NCBI GenBank assembly: GCA_002471195.1
Contig: DKPN01000014.1
Span: 82,980 to 114,474 of the forward strand
Reading direction: 5' to 3'
Length of the DNA: 31,495 bases
Source: Bacteroides sp. UBA7333
Lineage (GTDB): Bacteria; Bacteroidota; Bacteroidia; Bacteroidales; Bacteroidaceae
Each line of letters starts with the position of its first letter. The stretch's first letter is position 1. Under the pieces are notes generated by a model that was not told the DNA's origin, ran no database searches, and saw nothing but the letters and a program-made list of their open reading frames with translations. The translations under genes and the position numbers were made by a program. This document shows positions 23,189 through 31,495 of the stretch, piece after piece.

Positions 23189-25258
23189 TTATTTATTCTT
23201 CACTTTGAGCTTAGTTCTTTTTCCAACATCATCTAATAATGCTGACTCTTCTTCATCATCAATCATTCCGCTTATTGCCATTTCTTTAATGATGGAACGT
23301 TCTTTACTAAGTAACATCCGTTTGGCTTTTGCATTCATTGCCTCTTTAAAATCTTCGGGAAAGTTGGCTTCTAACACTAAAAACTGCTTTTCGGCTGCCG
23401 AAATATTATCTTTAATCTCATTGCATATAGCGTCTATGCTTTTTAATTGCTCTTCTTGAAATTCGGGTGATAGCTTCATATTATCGGCAGTTTGCAATGA
23501 ATCGCGCTGCACTAGAATAAAAGCTCTTAAGAATCCATATTCATCGAGTATTTTCGTTTTAAACATACGCTTCGATAATCGATTAAAACGACTTAACTTG
23601 GTTTGAAAGGAATTGGGCTTACCGAAAGTTCCAAAATATGCCTGCATTTCTGTAAAAGGCATATTACCATCGGAGTCGTCGATTTCTTCAACTAAGTCAA
23701 TAATATTATTGCGTGCAAATGCAGAAATAACCCCTTGTTGATAAAGTCGTGAGCAACAAGACAACTGCTCTTGCATGAGTCTACGACGAATGATGGCTGC
23801 AATAGAACTTAAGGAAAGATCCTCATCAATAGTAGGCGCAGTGCCCACTTGAGGTAAATAGTTTTTAAGTGTATCCCAATCAACATCCTCCATGTAATCT
23901 TTTTTCGTTAAATTATCGAATGCTTCACCTACCTTTTTCTGATAGATTAATCGCATATTATAATCAAGTAAAATCTTCGATAACGATCGAGGAGCCATTT
24001 TCATTTTCTTTAAAAACCAACCCATCGTTGTCGCATTTATCAGTAATGTGAATGTCACAATTCCACCTGTTAAGAATAGGATTTGATGTCTTATGGCTTC
24101 GGGTATTGAAGGAGTATAAAAGGCTACCAATGCTAATGTCAAACCTACGGCACCTCTTAAACCTCCCCAACCTAGTACGATGGCTTCGGGAATTTTTAAT
24201 CCATAATTAATTCTACGCATAATAGGATAGAAAAGGAATATCATGATATAGCGAATCAAATTGATGCCAATATAGACGATAAATAAGATACCTAAATCGC
24301 TCCAATAGATATCACACTTTAAAGCGATCATTAAACCCACCACAATAAATATTAATGTGTTGGCAATATAGCCCATCAACTCCCAAAAATTATGAATGAA
24401 AGCGTTCACCTTAGGACGCAATTGAGTGGCACCACGGTAGGCAATATAAAGCCCCAAAGTAACCAAAGAAATAACACCGGATACTTGAAGAACGCCATTT
24501 GCTACATAGAATAAAATATAGGCCGCAATAATCATAACTGTGCTTTGCAACACGGCATCCGATTTAGATCGTTTGGCCAGCCACATACTTAACATACCGG
24601 TTATTATACCGGCAGCAACAGCTCCGAAAATGATAATAATAAAACTAACTATCGGGCTAAAAGGAAGCCCTGAGTTGGAAAAATGGCCAAAGAAGAGCAT
24701 AAAGAATAAGATACCCGTGCCATCATTCAACATAGATTCTGAATCTACTAATGTAGAAAATTTACGGCTTGTTTTTAGTTCGTGTAACAGTGCCACTACA
24801 GCCACGGGGTCAGTTGCTGAAATTAATGCACCAAACATTAATGCAGCAGTCCAGGTCCATTGTGTATAGCCCGGATATAGATAACTTAAAAGCATTAACA
24901 AGCCACCTGTGAGCAATAATGCTACTACCAAACCGGGTATTGCCAATATATTGGCATTTATAAAAGTCTTTTTAAACGTATGTATATTTAAATTTAATGC
25001 TGCTTCGAAAATCAATATAGGAAGAAAGAAATATAATATGATTTCAGGATCCATATTGCTAATCGAATCAATAGCATGAGTCATATAAATAGGAGTATGA
25101 ATGAGCTGAAACCTAAAGCCGAGACCAAACAATATTCCTAAAAGAAATAGTGCCACTGTATAGGGTATACGTGTTCGCTTTAAAACTAATTTTAAAACTA
25201 CACCCACCAACAAACTGAGCACTGTAAAAACCATCAATGAGATAACACTACTATTCAT
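23189..25258 (-). CDS. Na+/H+ antiporter, CPA1 (NhaP/NHE-like) family
   Basis: 689-residue inner-membrane cation:proton antiporter that exchanges Na+ or K+ for H+ in pH and salt homeostasis. The first 420 residues are hydrophobic, with about 12-13 membrane segments. Key residues are visible: SATDPVAVVALLHEL (D150), the ND pair typical of electroneutral CPA1 exchangers in ESMLNDGTG (N178, D179), and GWGGLRGAVGLTLAL with R368. Residues about 425-689 form a long hydrophilic, helix-rich cytoplasmic tail with no domain I recognise. The tail is longer than in minimal NhaP proteins and may be regulatory. The start at 25258 begins directly with a membrane segment. It is convergent with the sigma operon and 156 bases downstream of the PUL. 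It has a promoter-like element of its own, so a functional link to the PUL is not implied. Confidence 0.92.
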   Translation of the reverse strand: MNSSVISLMVFTVLSLLVGVVLKLVLKRTRIPYTVALFLLGILFGLGFRFQLIHTPIYMTHAIDSISNMDPEIILYFFLPILIFEAALNLNIHTFKKTFINANILAIPGLVVALLLTGGLLMLLSYLYPGYTQWTWTAALMFGALISATDPVAVVALLHELKTSRKFSTLVDSESMLNDGTGILFFMLFFGHFSNSGLPFSPIVSFIIIIFGAVAAGIITGMLSMWLAKRSKSDAVLQSTVMIIAAYILFYVANGVLQVSGVISLVTLGLYIAYRGATQLRPKVNAFIHNFWELMGYIANTLIFIVVGLMIALKCDIYWSDLGILFIVYIGINLIRYIMIFLFYPIMRRINYGLKIPEAIVLGWGGLRGAVGLTLALVAFYTPSIPEAIRHQILFLTGGIVTFTLLINATTMGWFLKKMKMAPRSLSKILLDYNMRLIYQKKVGEAFDNLTKKDYMEDVDWDTLKNYLPQVGTAPTIDEDLSLSSIAAIIRRRLMQEQLSCCSRLYQQGVISAFARNNIIDLVEEIDDSDGNMPFTEMQAYFGTFGKPNSFQTKLSRFNRLSKRMFKTKILDEYGFLRAFILVQRDSLQTADNMKLSPEFQEEQLKSIDAICNEIKDNISAAEKQFLVLEANFPEDFKEAMNAKAKRMLLSKERSIIKEMAISGMIDDEEESALLDDVGKRTKLKVKNK

Positions 25259-25377
25259 AACATTTTTTTAATAATCAATAAAGTATAAAGCACATTATTA
25301 AATAACGTTTAACATTATAATCAGTTCATAGAAGTAGATTGATATTTTTCGATTCACAAAGGATTAAATAAGGAATG

Positions 25378-25385
25378 CAAATATA
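25378..25385 (-). promoter_or_regulatory. -7 promoter element upstream of the antiporter
   Basis: TATATTTG on the minus strand (25385-25378) is a perfect match to TAnnTTTG, about 120 bases before the antiporter ATG. No TTG or TTTG is placed 19-21 bases upstream, which lowers confidence. Confidence 0.35.
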
Positions 25386-25414
25386 CGATAAACTTCAGAT
25401 AAAAGTGTTGTATA

Positions 25415-26920
25415 TCAATAAATAGGCCGAATTATATTACCATTTGCATCTTCAGGATATAGTGCGCCTTCACTGTCCATTTGTGATACCATATCGGCAA
25501 TCATCTTTCTGACAAGTTTACTTTTAGTAGATGCGTAATTATGAATTTCTGTAGGGTCGGATTTCAAATTGTACAATTCGCAATAAGGACGTTCAGGCCA
25601 TTCGGGATTGTAATAATATATCAATTTCCAATCGCCATCACGGTAAGTGGTAAAATAGCTACCTCGATGCTCGTGTGGAAAGTGCATCAAAAACTTATTA
25701 GGACGCTCTTGATTTATTTTGCCCGATAGTTGCGTAGCTAAATCAAACCCATCGATAATATGTTTTTGGGGTGATTTAACATTGGCTACAGATAATATGG
25801 TAGGATAAAGATCCATTACTGTACCCAATTGAGATTGGATAGATCCCGGTTTTATAGATAATTTCATTTGATTGGGGTGAGTATGATTTACCGCTCCCCA
25901 ACTTACGATAAATGGCACTCGCATTCCACCTTCATACTCACTACCTTTTTTTCCACGCAAAGGAGAAGAAGAAAAATGACCTTTTTCATCACCAAGTGGT
26001 GCATCCGAACCATTATCACCTAAAAAAATAATTAATGTATTATCGGCAATCCCTTTGGCTTGTAAATGATCCATTAGATCACCCAGAGACTTATCCATCC
26101 CTTCAATAAGAGTCGCGAATGATTTCGTTTTTTCGTCTTTATCACTTTTCTGATAATTTTCAATAAATCGTTTATCGGCATTAAAAGGCGCATGCACGGC
26201 ATAATGTGATAGATATAAAAAGAATGGTTTATTTTCGTCAATGGCTTTATCTATTTCATGATTTGCTTCTAAAGTGAGAGCATCGGATAGAAAGGTGTCT
26301 GTTCCATGATATTTTTCTAAGCCTGGCACAGCTCGCGATTTATTTCCTTTTATATGTCCATAGCCATTCTCTCCTAAATAGCTTCCCGGTTCGCCAATAG
26401 AACAGCCTGCAATGTTTACATCATATCCTACATTAAGTGGATTTTCACCTTCAGTTCCAATTGGCCCGAAATGAGCCTTGCCCACGTGTATTGTTTTATA
26501 TCCTGAACCTTTCAATACTTGAGGAAGAGTAATGGTATTTTTATTTATTCCTGTCCAATTCCAGTCGGTAGGACCGAATTCTGTTTTATTATTGTTTTCA
26601 GAATTAATCCAGTTGGTGGTACGATGCCGTGTAGCATTCTGTCCAGTCATGATAGATGTTCGTGATGGCGAACTAACACTTTGAGCATAAAAAGTTGAAA
26701 ACCGCACACCTTGTTCTGCCATTCGTTCCATATTTGGAGTACGATACCAATCATTCAAACTATGACGTTGTGCATTTCCATCGGCATCGGTCAAAAAAGG
26801 CAATGATGTATCCATTAATCCCATATCATCCACCAAAAAAACTATAATATTAGGCTGATCTTGTGCTATTAGGTTTTGGAAGGCTAAAAATGATAATGAG
26901 AGGGCTGTAAGTTTTTTCAT
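25415..26920 (-). CDS. Exported sulfatase, Ser-type (S1 family)
   Basis: 501-residue sulfatase of the formylglycine-dependent S1 family that removes sulfate esters from glycans. The signal peptide is about 1-19 (..FQNLIA-Q). The active-site signature is SSPSR (83-87): the residue to be oxidised to formylglycine is Ser83, not Cys, so an anaerobic radical-SAM maturase (anSME) would be needed. None is encoded in this window. Metal ligands are expected in VFLVDDMG (D31, D32) and LGDNGSD (D302, N303). VGKAHFG (K149) and LRGKKGSEYEGGMRVPF are conserved active-site surroundings. The C-terminal subdomain is present (ELYNLKSDPTEIHN). It is the last gene of the PUL, 33 bases after the propeller glycosidase. 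Substrate specificity cannot be told; it resembles N-acetylglucosamine or galactose sulfatases only in general layout. Confidence 0.92.
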   Translation of the reverse strand: MKKLTALSLSFLAFQNLIAQDQPNIIVFLVDDMGLMDTSLPFLTDADGNAQRHSLNDWYRTPNMERMAEQGVRFSTFYAQSVSSPSRTSIMTGQNATRHRTTNWINSENNNKTEFGPTDWNWTGINKNTITLPQVLKGSGYKTIHVGKAHFGPIGTEGENPLNVGYDVNIAGCSIGEPGSYLGENGYGHIKGNKSRAVPGLEKYHGTDTFLSDALTLEANHEIDKAIDENKPFFLYLSHYAVHAPFNADKRFIENYQKSDKDEKTKSFATLIEGMDKSLGDLMDHLQAKGIADNTLIIFLGDNGSDAPLGDEKGHFSSSPLRGKKGSEYEGGMRVPFIVSWGAVNHTHPNQMKLSIKPGSIQSQLGTVMDLYPTILSVANVKSPQKHIIDGFDLATQLSGKINQERPNKFLMHFPHEHRGSYFTTYRDGDWKLIYYYNPEWPERPYCELYNLKSDPTEIHNYASTKSKLVRKMIADMVSQMDSEGALYPEDANGNIIRPIY

Positions 26921-26953
26921 GTTATATTAAGCTTTCTGTTAAATATTAAATGT

Positions 26954-28024
26954 TTACTTCAAAGGTATAGTTACAATATACGTATCTTCTATATTATTAT
27001 TGTTTGTTTTCACCGCCAATGATAAAACTGAAGGTATATTATTTTCGATAAATACATATGGCCTTTCCATTCTATCGGGTGATATAGGTGCTCTATTTTG
27101 ATGTTCTATTCTTTTTTTCATTATCTCAAAATTGGCGGCTTTACTCCAATCGACACCATTCAAAGATGTCATTAAACCAATGTAAGTATGAGCATGAAAG
27201 ATTGCATAATACCTTTTTTGATCAATATCATACCACATTGATACATCCTCGGTGTCCCATTCTTCAATAACAGGTTTGGATTGGATGATAAATTCTTTGT
27301 CGGGAAAGTTTGAAACAGCAATTGCCTGATTACGTTCAAATTTTGTTGTCCCGGGTTTGTCGCCTTTTACGATCATATAAAATCGTCTATCTCCACCTTT
27401 TGTTATAGCGGGGTTTACCACCAAAGTAGTAATGGGACCTGAAGGTTCTAGTATCGGATTAGGGTTTATCACCCATTGGCCATCAATACCATTTGAAGTT
27501 GCTACATATGTGCGTTGGTTTTCGCGTAATGGTTTCCAATTGGGATGTTCATAAGCCACATTAGCTGTTTGGTTTAATTCATCACGAGTAATATCCCTGT
27601 CAAGATGAGTACTGATAAAATAAAGATAATATTTCCCATCAAAATATTTAATCTTAGGATTGTGAGCCGTGATGAGCTGACCGGATTTGTGTATTTGTTG
27701 GTCTAAATCGATAATTGTATTAACATATCTATAAGGTCCTTCAGGTGCGTCGGCCACTGCATGGGCTATTTTAGAACCTGTTAACCATGCACCAAAACCG
27801 ATAGAGCGTTCCCATCGAGAATATATTAAATGATATTTTCCATCTTCACCTTTAATAATTGAACTACACCAATTGAAATAATCGGTATCGCGAAAAATAT
27901 TATCTTCGGTGATCGGTTGTATTTTATTGGTTATATTCAGATGATCAATCTGTTGCGAAAACGCCTTTTGAGGCATAAATAGAATAATCAACAGAATGAA
28001 GTTAGAAAATAAAATGCGTTTCAT
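26954..28024 (-). CDS. Five-bladed beta-propeller glycosidase (GH43/GH117-like)
   Basis: 356-residue exported protein (signal peptide about 1-23, AFS-QQ) with five repeated blade signatures: WCSSIIKGEDGKYHLIYSRW (52-71), HNPKIKYFDGKYYLYF (121-136), NPAITKGGDRRFYMIV (204-219), TEDVSMWYDIDQKRYYAIF (258-276) and ERPYVFIENN (320-329). This is the fold of the GH32/43/62/68/117 group. The classical GH43 first-blade DP is not obvious. N122 replaces the Asp often found in blade two, and E259/D260 and E320 are the best acidic candidates. I therefore do not assign a family number. It starts 18 bases after one sulfatase gene and ends 33 bases before another, so it should cut a bond in a sulfated or desulfated oligosaccharide. 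Exact linkage unknown; non-hydrolytic binding cannot be excluded. Confidence 0.8.
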   Translation of the reverse strand: MKRILFSNFILLIILFMPQKAFSQQIDHLNITNKIQPITEDNIFRDTDYFNWCSSIIKGEDGKYHLIYSRWERSIGFGAWLTGSKIAHAVADAPEGPYRYVNTIIDLDQQIHKSGQLITAHNPKIKYFDGKYYLYFISTHLDRDITRDELNQTANVAYEHPNWKPLRENQRTYVATSNGIDGQWVINPNPILEPSGPITTLVVNPAITKGGDRRFYMIVKGDKPGTTKFERNQAIAVSNFPDKEFIIQSKPVIEEWDTEDVSMWYDIDQKRYYAIFHAHTYIGLMTSLNGVDWSKAANFEIMKKRIEHQNRAPISPDRMERPYVFIENNIPSVLSLAVKTNNNNIEDTYIVTIPLK

Positions 28025-28042
28025 TTTTTAATATTTTTGAAG

Positions 28043-29497
28043 TTATAAAACCGATTCTGCCGGATCGCTAGCCTTAATCAGCCATTGCTTTAACTGATTT
28101 TGCAACAACTTAATAAGCTGAGGATCGGCACTTTTGGCTATGTTATTTATTTGATGAGGATCATTAAAACGATCATACAGTAATGTTTTATTTATAGAAC
28201 CGTTTTCTATTGTTATAGAATAGGTATATCTTTCTGTACGAATACCTCTTTCACCATCTTTAAGATTTTTAAGCTCATAACGGAAAAATGGTTGTGAATC
28301 TGGATATTGCCCCTCTCCGTTTAAAATTAATGGAGAGTAGTCAATCGCTTTGACCTGCCCACCTATACTATTTTTATAGCCTAACATACTTAACATCGTG
28401 GGGTATAAATCCATTAGAGAAATCATTGTATCTTCTTTACGAGGAGTAATTTTATTTGGATAACGCATCAGCAAAGGAATTTTTAATGAATGCTCGTAGA
28501 TATTATTTTTGGTAATTTCGTTATGCATTCCTATGCAATCGCCATGATCAGAGGTGATAATCACAAGGGTGTTCTCAGCTAAACCTGCATTTTCAAGTGT
28601 ATCAAGAATGCGTCCTATTTGTTCATCAACACCTGACACACATGCATAATAGTCGCTTAAGCAACTTCTGAATCTTTGTCCCATTTGAGTTTCTGCATTG
28701 GGTACTTCGGGCCATGCTTGAGCAATGGAATCGACATTCAAACATTGATAAATATCCTTATATCGATTGGGAACATAGTCATAGGGAGAGTGTGGAGGAT
28801 TCATTGATACAACTAATGCAAAAGGCTTCTGTGCATCGCGAACTGTATTCTGATTATGTATAAAATCAATTGCTCTATCGGCTTCGAATTCGGGCCCCCA
28901 TTGATCGACATATACAAATTCATCTCGTTTGGCCTGTGTATCCCAATACATTGGCTTAAGATGATTGTCGTATGTGCCATATGATAACCAATAATCAAAA
29001 CCATGACGACGATCGTATGAACACCATTCATTCCAAATCATATCGCCTTTATTATTGGCACAATCGATATAGGGTTCATAAGGCGCATCAAGATGCCATT
29101 TACCAATATAACCTAAAGAGTATCCCTTCTCTTTCAATATATCTGACCAACAGATGGCATCATCCTGCAATTCAATACCATAGGGTGCACTCCAATTTAA
29201 ACAGTTAAATGTTACTTTATTCTCTATAGGAAACATACCAGTCATCAACTGAGCCCTTGCAGGTGATGATACAGGCATATTACTGATTGCATTATTGAAA
29301 ACAATCGCTTCGGATGCAAAGCGATCTACATGAGGAGTTAATACAGGTTCGGTTCCCTTAAATCCCAAAGCACTGGCTCTCCATTGATCGGCAATAATTA
29401 ATAATAGATTAGGTTTTGGATTTAATTCTTGAGATTTTAAACAATTAAGCGGCAAGAGGCTTAATATTGAAGTTGTGGTTATTGCAAGTGTTTTCAT
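28043..29497 (-). CDS. Exported sulfatase, Ser-type (S1 family), second paralogue
   Basis: 484-residue sulfatase. The ATG at 29497 gives the signal peptide; the frame extends to a TTG at 29542, inside a hairpin, which I reject. The signature is SSPAR (77-81) with Ser77 as the formylglycine precursor. Other active-site parts are LLLIIADQWR (D37, Q38), YIGKWHLD, SMNPPHSPYDY, ITSDHGDCIGMH and YEHSLKIPLLMRYP. It differs clearly from the other sulfatase of this locus, which has VDDMG and GDNGSD, so the two probably remove different sulfate groups. The Asp-Gln start and SDHGD motif recall the S1 branch that includes Bacteroides glycan endo/exo-sulfatases; I do not assign a subfamily. The N-terminus has PLNCLKS, which is not a good lipobox. 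It is followed after 18 bases by the propeller glycosidase gene. Confidence 0.92.
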   Translation of the reverse strand: MKTLAITTTSILSLLPLNCLKSQELNPKPNLLLIIADQWRASALGFKGTEPVLTPHVDRFASEAIVFNNAISNMPVSSPARAQLMTGMFPIENKVTFNCLNWSAPYGIELQDDAICWSDILKEKGYSLGYIGKWHLDAPYEPYIDCANNKGDMIWNEWCSYDRRHGFDYWLSYGTYDNHLKPMYWDTQAKRDEFVYVDQWGPEFEADRAIDFIHNQNTVRDAQKPFALVVSMNPPHSPYDYVPNRYKDIYQCLNVDSIAQAWPEVPNAETQMGQRFRSCLSDYYACVSGVDEQIGRILDTLENAGLAENTLVIITSDHGDCIGMHNEITKNNIYEHSLKIPLLMRYPNKITPRKEDTMISLMDLYPTMLSMLGYKNSIGGQVKAIDYSPLILNGEGQYPDSQPFFRYELKNLKDGERGIRTERYTYSITIENGSINKTLLYDRFNDPHQINNIAKSADPQLIKLLQNQLKQWLIKASDPAESVL

Positions 29498-29517
29498 AAT
29501 TATATGCAAGATATTAA

Positions 29518-29552
29518 AATAGGTTGATTGGCTATATACCAATCAACCTATT
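29518..29552 (-). terminator. Hairpin between the SusD/lipoprotein genes and the enzyme genes
   Basis: Perfect 14-bp stem (29518-29531, AATAGGTTGATTGG, with 29539-29552) and a 7-base loop, 8 bases after the lipoprotein stop on the minus strand. It is followed by TTTTAATAT, a short U-run. It may cut expression of the downstream sulfatase and glycosidase genes relative to SusD. Confidence 0.75.
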
Positions 29553-29560
29553 ATTAAGTT

Positions 29561-30004
29561 TTATTCAATAATAATGGTCCATTCGTGTTTAGCGCCATCT
29601 GCTGAATCGATTCGATAAGTATAACTTCTTGCACTTAAGTTAGTAATAATACCAGCTTTGGGAGAAGAATTGGTTGGGGTAACTTTTATACCTTTATGAT
29701 AAATTCTTAGTGCCGAATAATCTAAAACTTCGCCTTCTTTTAATTTAACGTTAGCTACATAATTTAATGAATCAATAGTAGCCTTGCCATTTGAGATAAC
29801 AATACTTCTTACTCCGGTAGTTTCTATTGGGGTTTCATTTTGATAATATTCTTCGAGCTTTGCTTGATCATCAATATCTAATTTTATAATATCAACATTA
29901 TCAATGAAAGCGTGATCTCCCCATTGTCCCATATCCATTTCTATGCGTGGTTGACACGACATAAAGGTTATACCTAGTAAAATTGTTAAAATAATATTCT
30001 TCAT
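29561..30004 (-). CDS. Small surface lipoprotein of the PUL (DUF5018-like)
   Basis: 147-residue lipoprotein: MKNIILTILLGITFMSC gives a lipobox (FMSC, Cys17). The start at 30004 is chosen over an upstream in-frame ATG (30031) that overlaps the SusD gene. The mature part has a beta-sandwich rhythm (GVRSIVISNGKATID, VANVKLKEGEVLDYSALRI, SYTYRIDSADGAKHEWTIII). It resembles single DUF5018-type repeats, which also end in a YxVxxxDGxxxxWxI pattern. The start codon is 17 bases after the SusD stop. In glycan loci this place is often held by a SusE/SusF-type glycan-binding protein; here the protein is much shorter. A surface glycan-binding role is inferred from place only. Confidence 0.75.
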   Translation of the reverse strand: MKNIILTILLGITFMSCQPRIEMDMGQWGDHAFIDNVDIIKLDIDDQAKLEEYYQNETPIETTGVRSIVISNGKATIDSLNYVANVKLKEGEVLDYSALRIYHKGIKVTPTNSSPKAGIITNLSARSYTYRIDSADGAKHEWTIIIE

Positions 30005-30021
30005 TTTTAATCGATTTAATA

Positions 30022-31495
30022 TTAATACCATCCAGGATTTTGCACCAAGTCAATACCTGCTTTATCTTTATATAAAATTATTTCGCTACGTGGAATAGAT
30101 GTCAAATAATCACGATTTCCATCTAAATAATATCCTCTTCCAGATGTTGGTTTAAAATCTGAATTTTGGAAAAATGGATTAATCCAACCATCCAATACAT
30201 CAAAATCTTTTCCCAAAGTGAGAGTTACCTCCTCGGGAGTTTTCCATTTAAAACCATCTGCCAAAACTTTTTCTGCATCATTCCAATAGTCTAAGAATTC
30301 TTGGGCATGGGCACCTTGTGGTTTCACACCATTGAATACTTCTTCAAGAAGAGCCCAACGTTTAATGTCATCTAATCTAAAACCTTCTAAAATCAACTCT
30401 ACTCGACGTTCACGGCGAATTTCGTTGATAATATTAGGTGCTGAAGGATCAAAACCGTTTTGAGTAGTATATTCTACGTCCCAACCATTAATATCAGACA
30501 AAACCATATTTGGCATACCAACACGTGCACGGATATAATTGATAGAGTTATCTAAATCTGTTTGAGTTAATTCGCCTAATATTGCTTTTGCTTCAGCAAA
30601 ATTTAATAATCCTTCTTCATATCTGATGATTAAATCATCACACTCTCCATTATCAAATTCGTCGGCATCAAAACTTGAACCTTTCCAAATGCGATAACCC
30701 GAATGACATGGATAACTTTGTTGATTTTTTATTAATCCTGGATAAGAGGTTCGATATCCACCTACTACTGTTGGATAAAAATCGAAAAAGCGTCCCTTAT
30801 TAGGTGACCAAATTGTCTGGGATAAACGTGGATCTTTATTATCAGCCAAGCTATTCATTAATTTAGGATCATATGAAATAGATGATATTTGAGATGGCTT
30901 ACCATCTTTCATTAAATAAGCATCAACTGCACTGCGAGTAATACCACCGGCACCTTCTGCATATGATCGCATCCATTTTTGTATCACAGAATTTGCTCTA
31001 GAATAACTTTTATACAAAAAAGCTCCAGCAACATTTTCATACTCTTTTTGATTAAAATATTCGAAATATTCATTGTTTTCACTCCCTTTAAAAAGGTTGT
31101 TGCCATGCTTTTCAATTAGCATATTTCCAGCCTCTACAGCTTTATTCAAAAATATATCAGTTTTAGGATTAGATGCTTGAAATTTACTATTTTTTAATCC
31201 ATGATAATATTCCCATGAACCTTCATATAAACCAACACGGGTCATTAAAACTAAAGCTGCATCCTTATTGATTCGACCAGGTTTCGCTTCGCCTGTTCCT
31301 TTCCAATGTAAGTAATAAACTGCAGAATCAAGGTCGGCAATAATTTTTTCAACTAATACCTCACGAGATGATCTTGGAGTATATAATTCAGGGCTTGTCG
31401 TTCCTAATGGTTTATTAATATATGGTACTCCACCAAAAGATCTCAACATATTGAAATACTTGAAAGCTCTACAATAAAAGCCTTCTCCATAATAA
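30022..31495 (-). CDS. SusD/RagB-family outer membrane lipoprotein (5' end outside window)
   Basis: Partial gene: the frame stays open to the right edge, and residues upstream of the first internal Met (31449) read YYGEGFYCRAFKYFN, matching the conserved SusD stretch before the FGGVPYI motif. The signal peptide and first helices are thus beyond 31495. Visible marks are the TPR-like helical core (IADLDSAVYYLHWKGTGEAK, then AALVLMTRVGLYEGSWEYY), the RYEEGLLNFAEAKAILGE helix, EIRRERRVELILEGFRLDDIKRW (typical SusD RagB block) and the C-terminal NPGWY. SusD proteins lid the SusC porin and bind glycans at the surface; a susC homologue should lie immediately to the right. It heads the visible PUL together with the next lipoprotein, two sulfatases and a propeller glycosidase. 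Sequence here is AT-rich (about 27 percent GC in 31021-31080, counted by hand). Confidence 0.95.
   Translation of the reverse strand, partial: YYGEGFYCRAFKYFNMLRSFGGVPYINKPLGTTSPELYTPRSSREVLVEKIIADLDSAVYYLHWKGTGEAKPGRINKDAALVLMTRVGLYEGSWEYYHGLKNSKFQASNPKTDIFLNKAVEAGNMLIEKHGNNLFKGSENNEYFEYFNQKEYENVAGAFLYKSYSRANSVIQKWMRSYAEGAGGITRSAVDAYLMKDGKPSQISSISYDPKLMNSLADNKDPRLSQTIWSPNKGRFFDFYPTVVGGYRTSYPGLIKNQQSYPCHSGYRIWKGSSFDADEFDNGECDDLIIRYEEGLLNFAEAKAILGELTQTDLDNSINYIRARVGMPNMVLSDINGWDVEYTTQNGFDPSAPNIINEIRRERRVELILEGFRLDDIKRWALLEEVFNGVKPQGAHAQEFLDYWNDAEKVLADGFKWKTPEEVTLTLGKDFDVLDGWINPFFQNSDFKPTSGRGYYLDGNRDYLTSIPRSEIILYKDKAGIDLVQNPGWY

Noticed and set aside
29498..29542. Upstream TTG start for the sulfatase
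   Set aside because: It lies in the stem of a hairpin and would put 15 extra polar residues before a good signal peptide beginning at 29497.
1..31495. Mobile element or phage origin of the accessory loci
   Set aside because: No transposase, integrase, terminal repeats or tRNA-flanked junction could be seen; composition shifts alone do not prove transfer.

Overview
The window looks like the chromosome of a member of the Bacteroidota, most likely order Bacteroidales. The reasons are a SusD-family lipoprotein, BACON, DUF5689, DUF4136 and DUF4249 lipoproteins, three TonB-dependent receptors (TBDRs) with carboxypeptidase-like N-terminal domains, an ECF sigma/FecR (DUF4974) signalling pair, TAnnTTTG-type promoter elements, AT-rich translation starts with no clear Shine-Dalgarno sequence, and low overall GC. 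I do not claim a genus. I see no tRNA, rRNA, CRISPR array, transposase, integrase or phage gene. Nearly every product is predicted to be exported or membrane-bound.

Region A (about 1-9.6 kb, minus strand). After a solitary DUF4136 lipoprotein (43-660), one minus-strand gene block runs from 9511 down to 1023: a large BACON/DUF5689-like lipoprotein, a DNA/RNA non-specific endonuclease lipoprotein, an exported endonuclease/exonuclease/phosphatase (EEP) protein, a TBDR without SusD, and a DUF5689 lipoprotein. A promoter-like site precedes the first gene. A strong hairpin follows the first gene, and a textbook terminator follows the last. I read this as a surface nucleic-acid or phosphate-ester scavenging system: nucleases cut outside the cell, and the TBDR imports the products.

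Region B (9.6-17.0 kb). A plus-strand TBDR of the OMP_b-brl_3 type ends 10 bp from a convergent glycoside hydrolase family 3 (GH3) protein. The GH3 protein keeps the fold but has lost the catalytic Asp (SDW/SDH motif became SAN) and the KHF motif, so it looks like an exported pseudo-glycosidase. Divergent from it is a GH109-type lipoprotein (NAD-dependent alpha-N-acetylgalactosaminidase family). The 0.73 kb between them holds several copies of an ACAyCCCCATG motif and a 14-bp perfect palindrome.

Region C (17.3-23.0 kb, plus strand). A tightly packed Fec-type trans-envelope signalling operon: ECF sigma factor, small lipoprotein, FecR anti-sigma factor, STN-domain TBDR, DUF4249 lipoprotein. It ends in an unusual pair of hairpins facing the convergent antiporter gene, each placed to terminate the opposite strand.

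Region D (23.2-31.5 kb, minus strand). A CPA1-type Na+/H+ antiporter, then an AT-rich polysaccharide utilization locus (PUL): SusD (5' end outside the window), a small surface lipoprotein, a Ser-type sulfatase, a five-bladed beta-propeller glycosidase (GH43/117-like) and a second Ser-type sulfatase. The target is probably a sulfated glycan. The SusC partner should lie to the right of this window.
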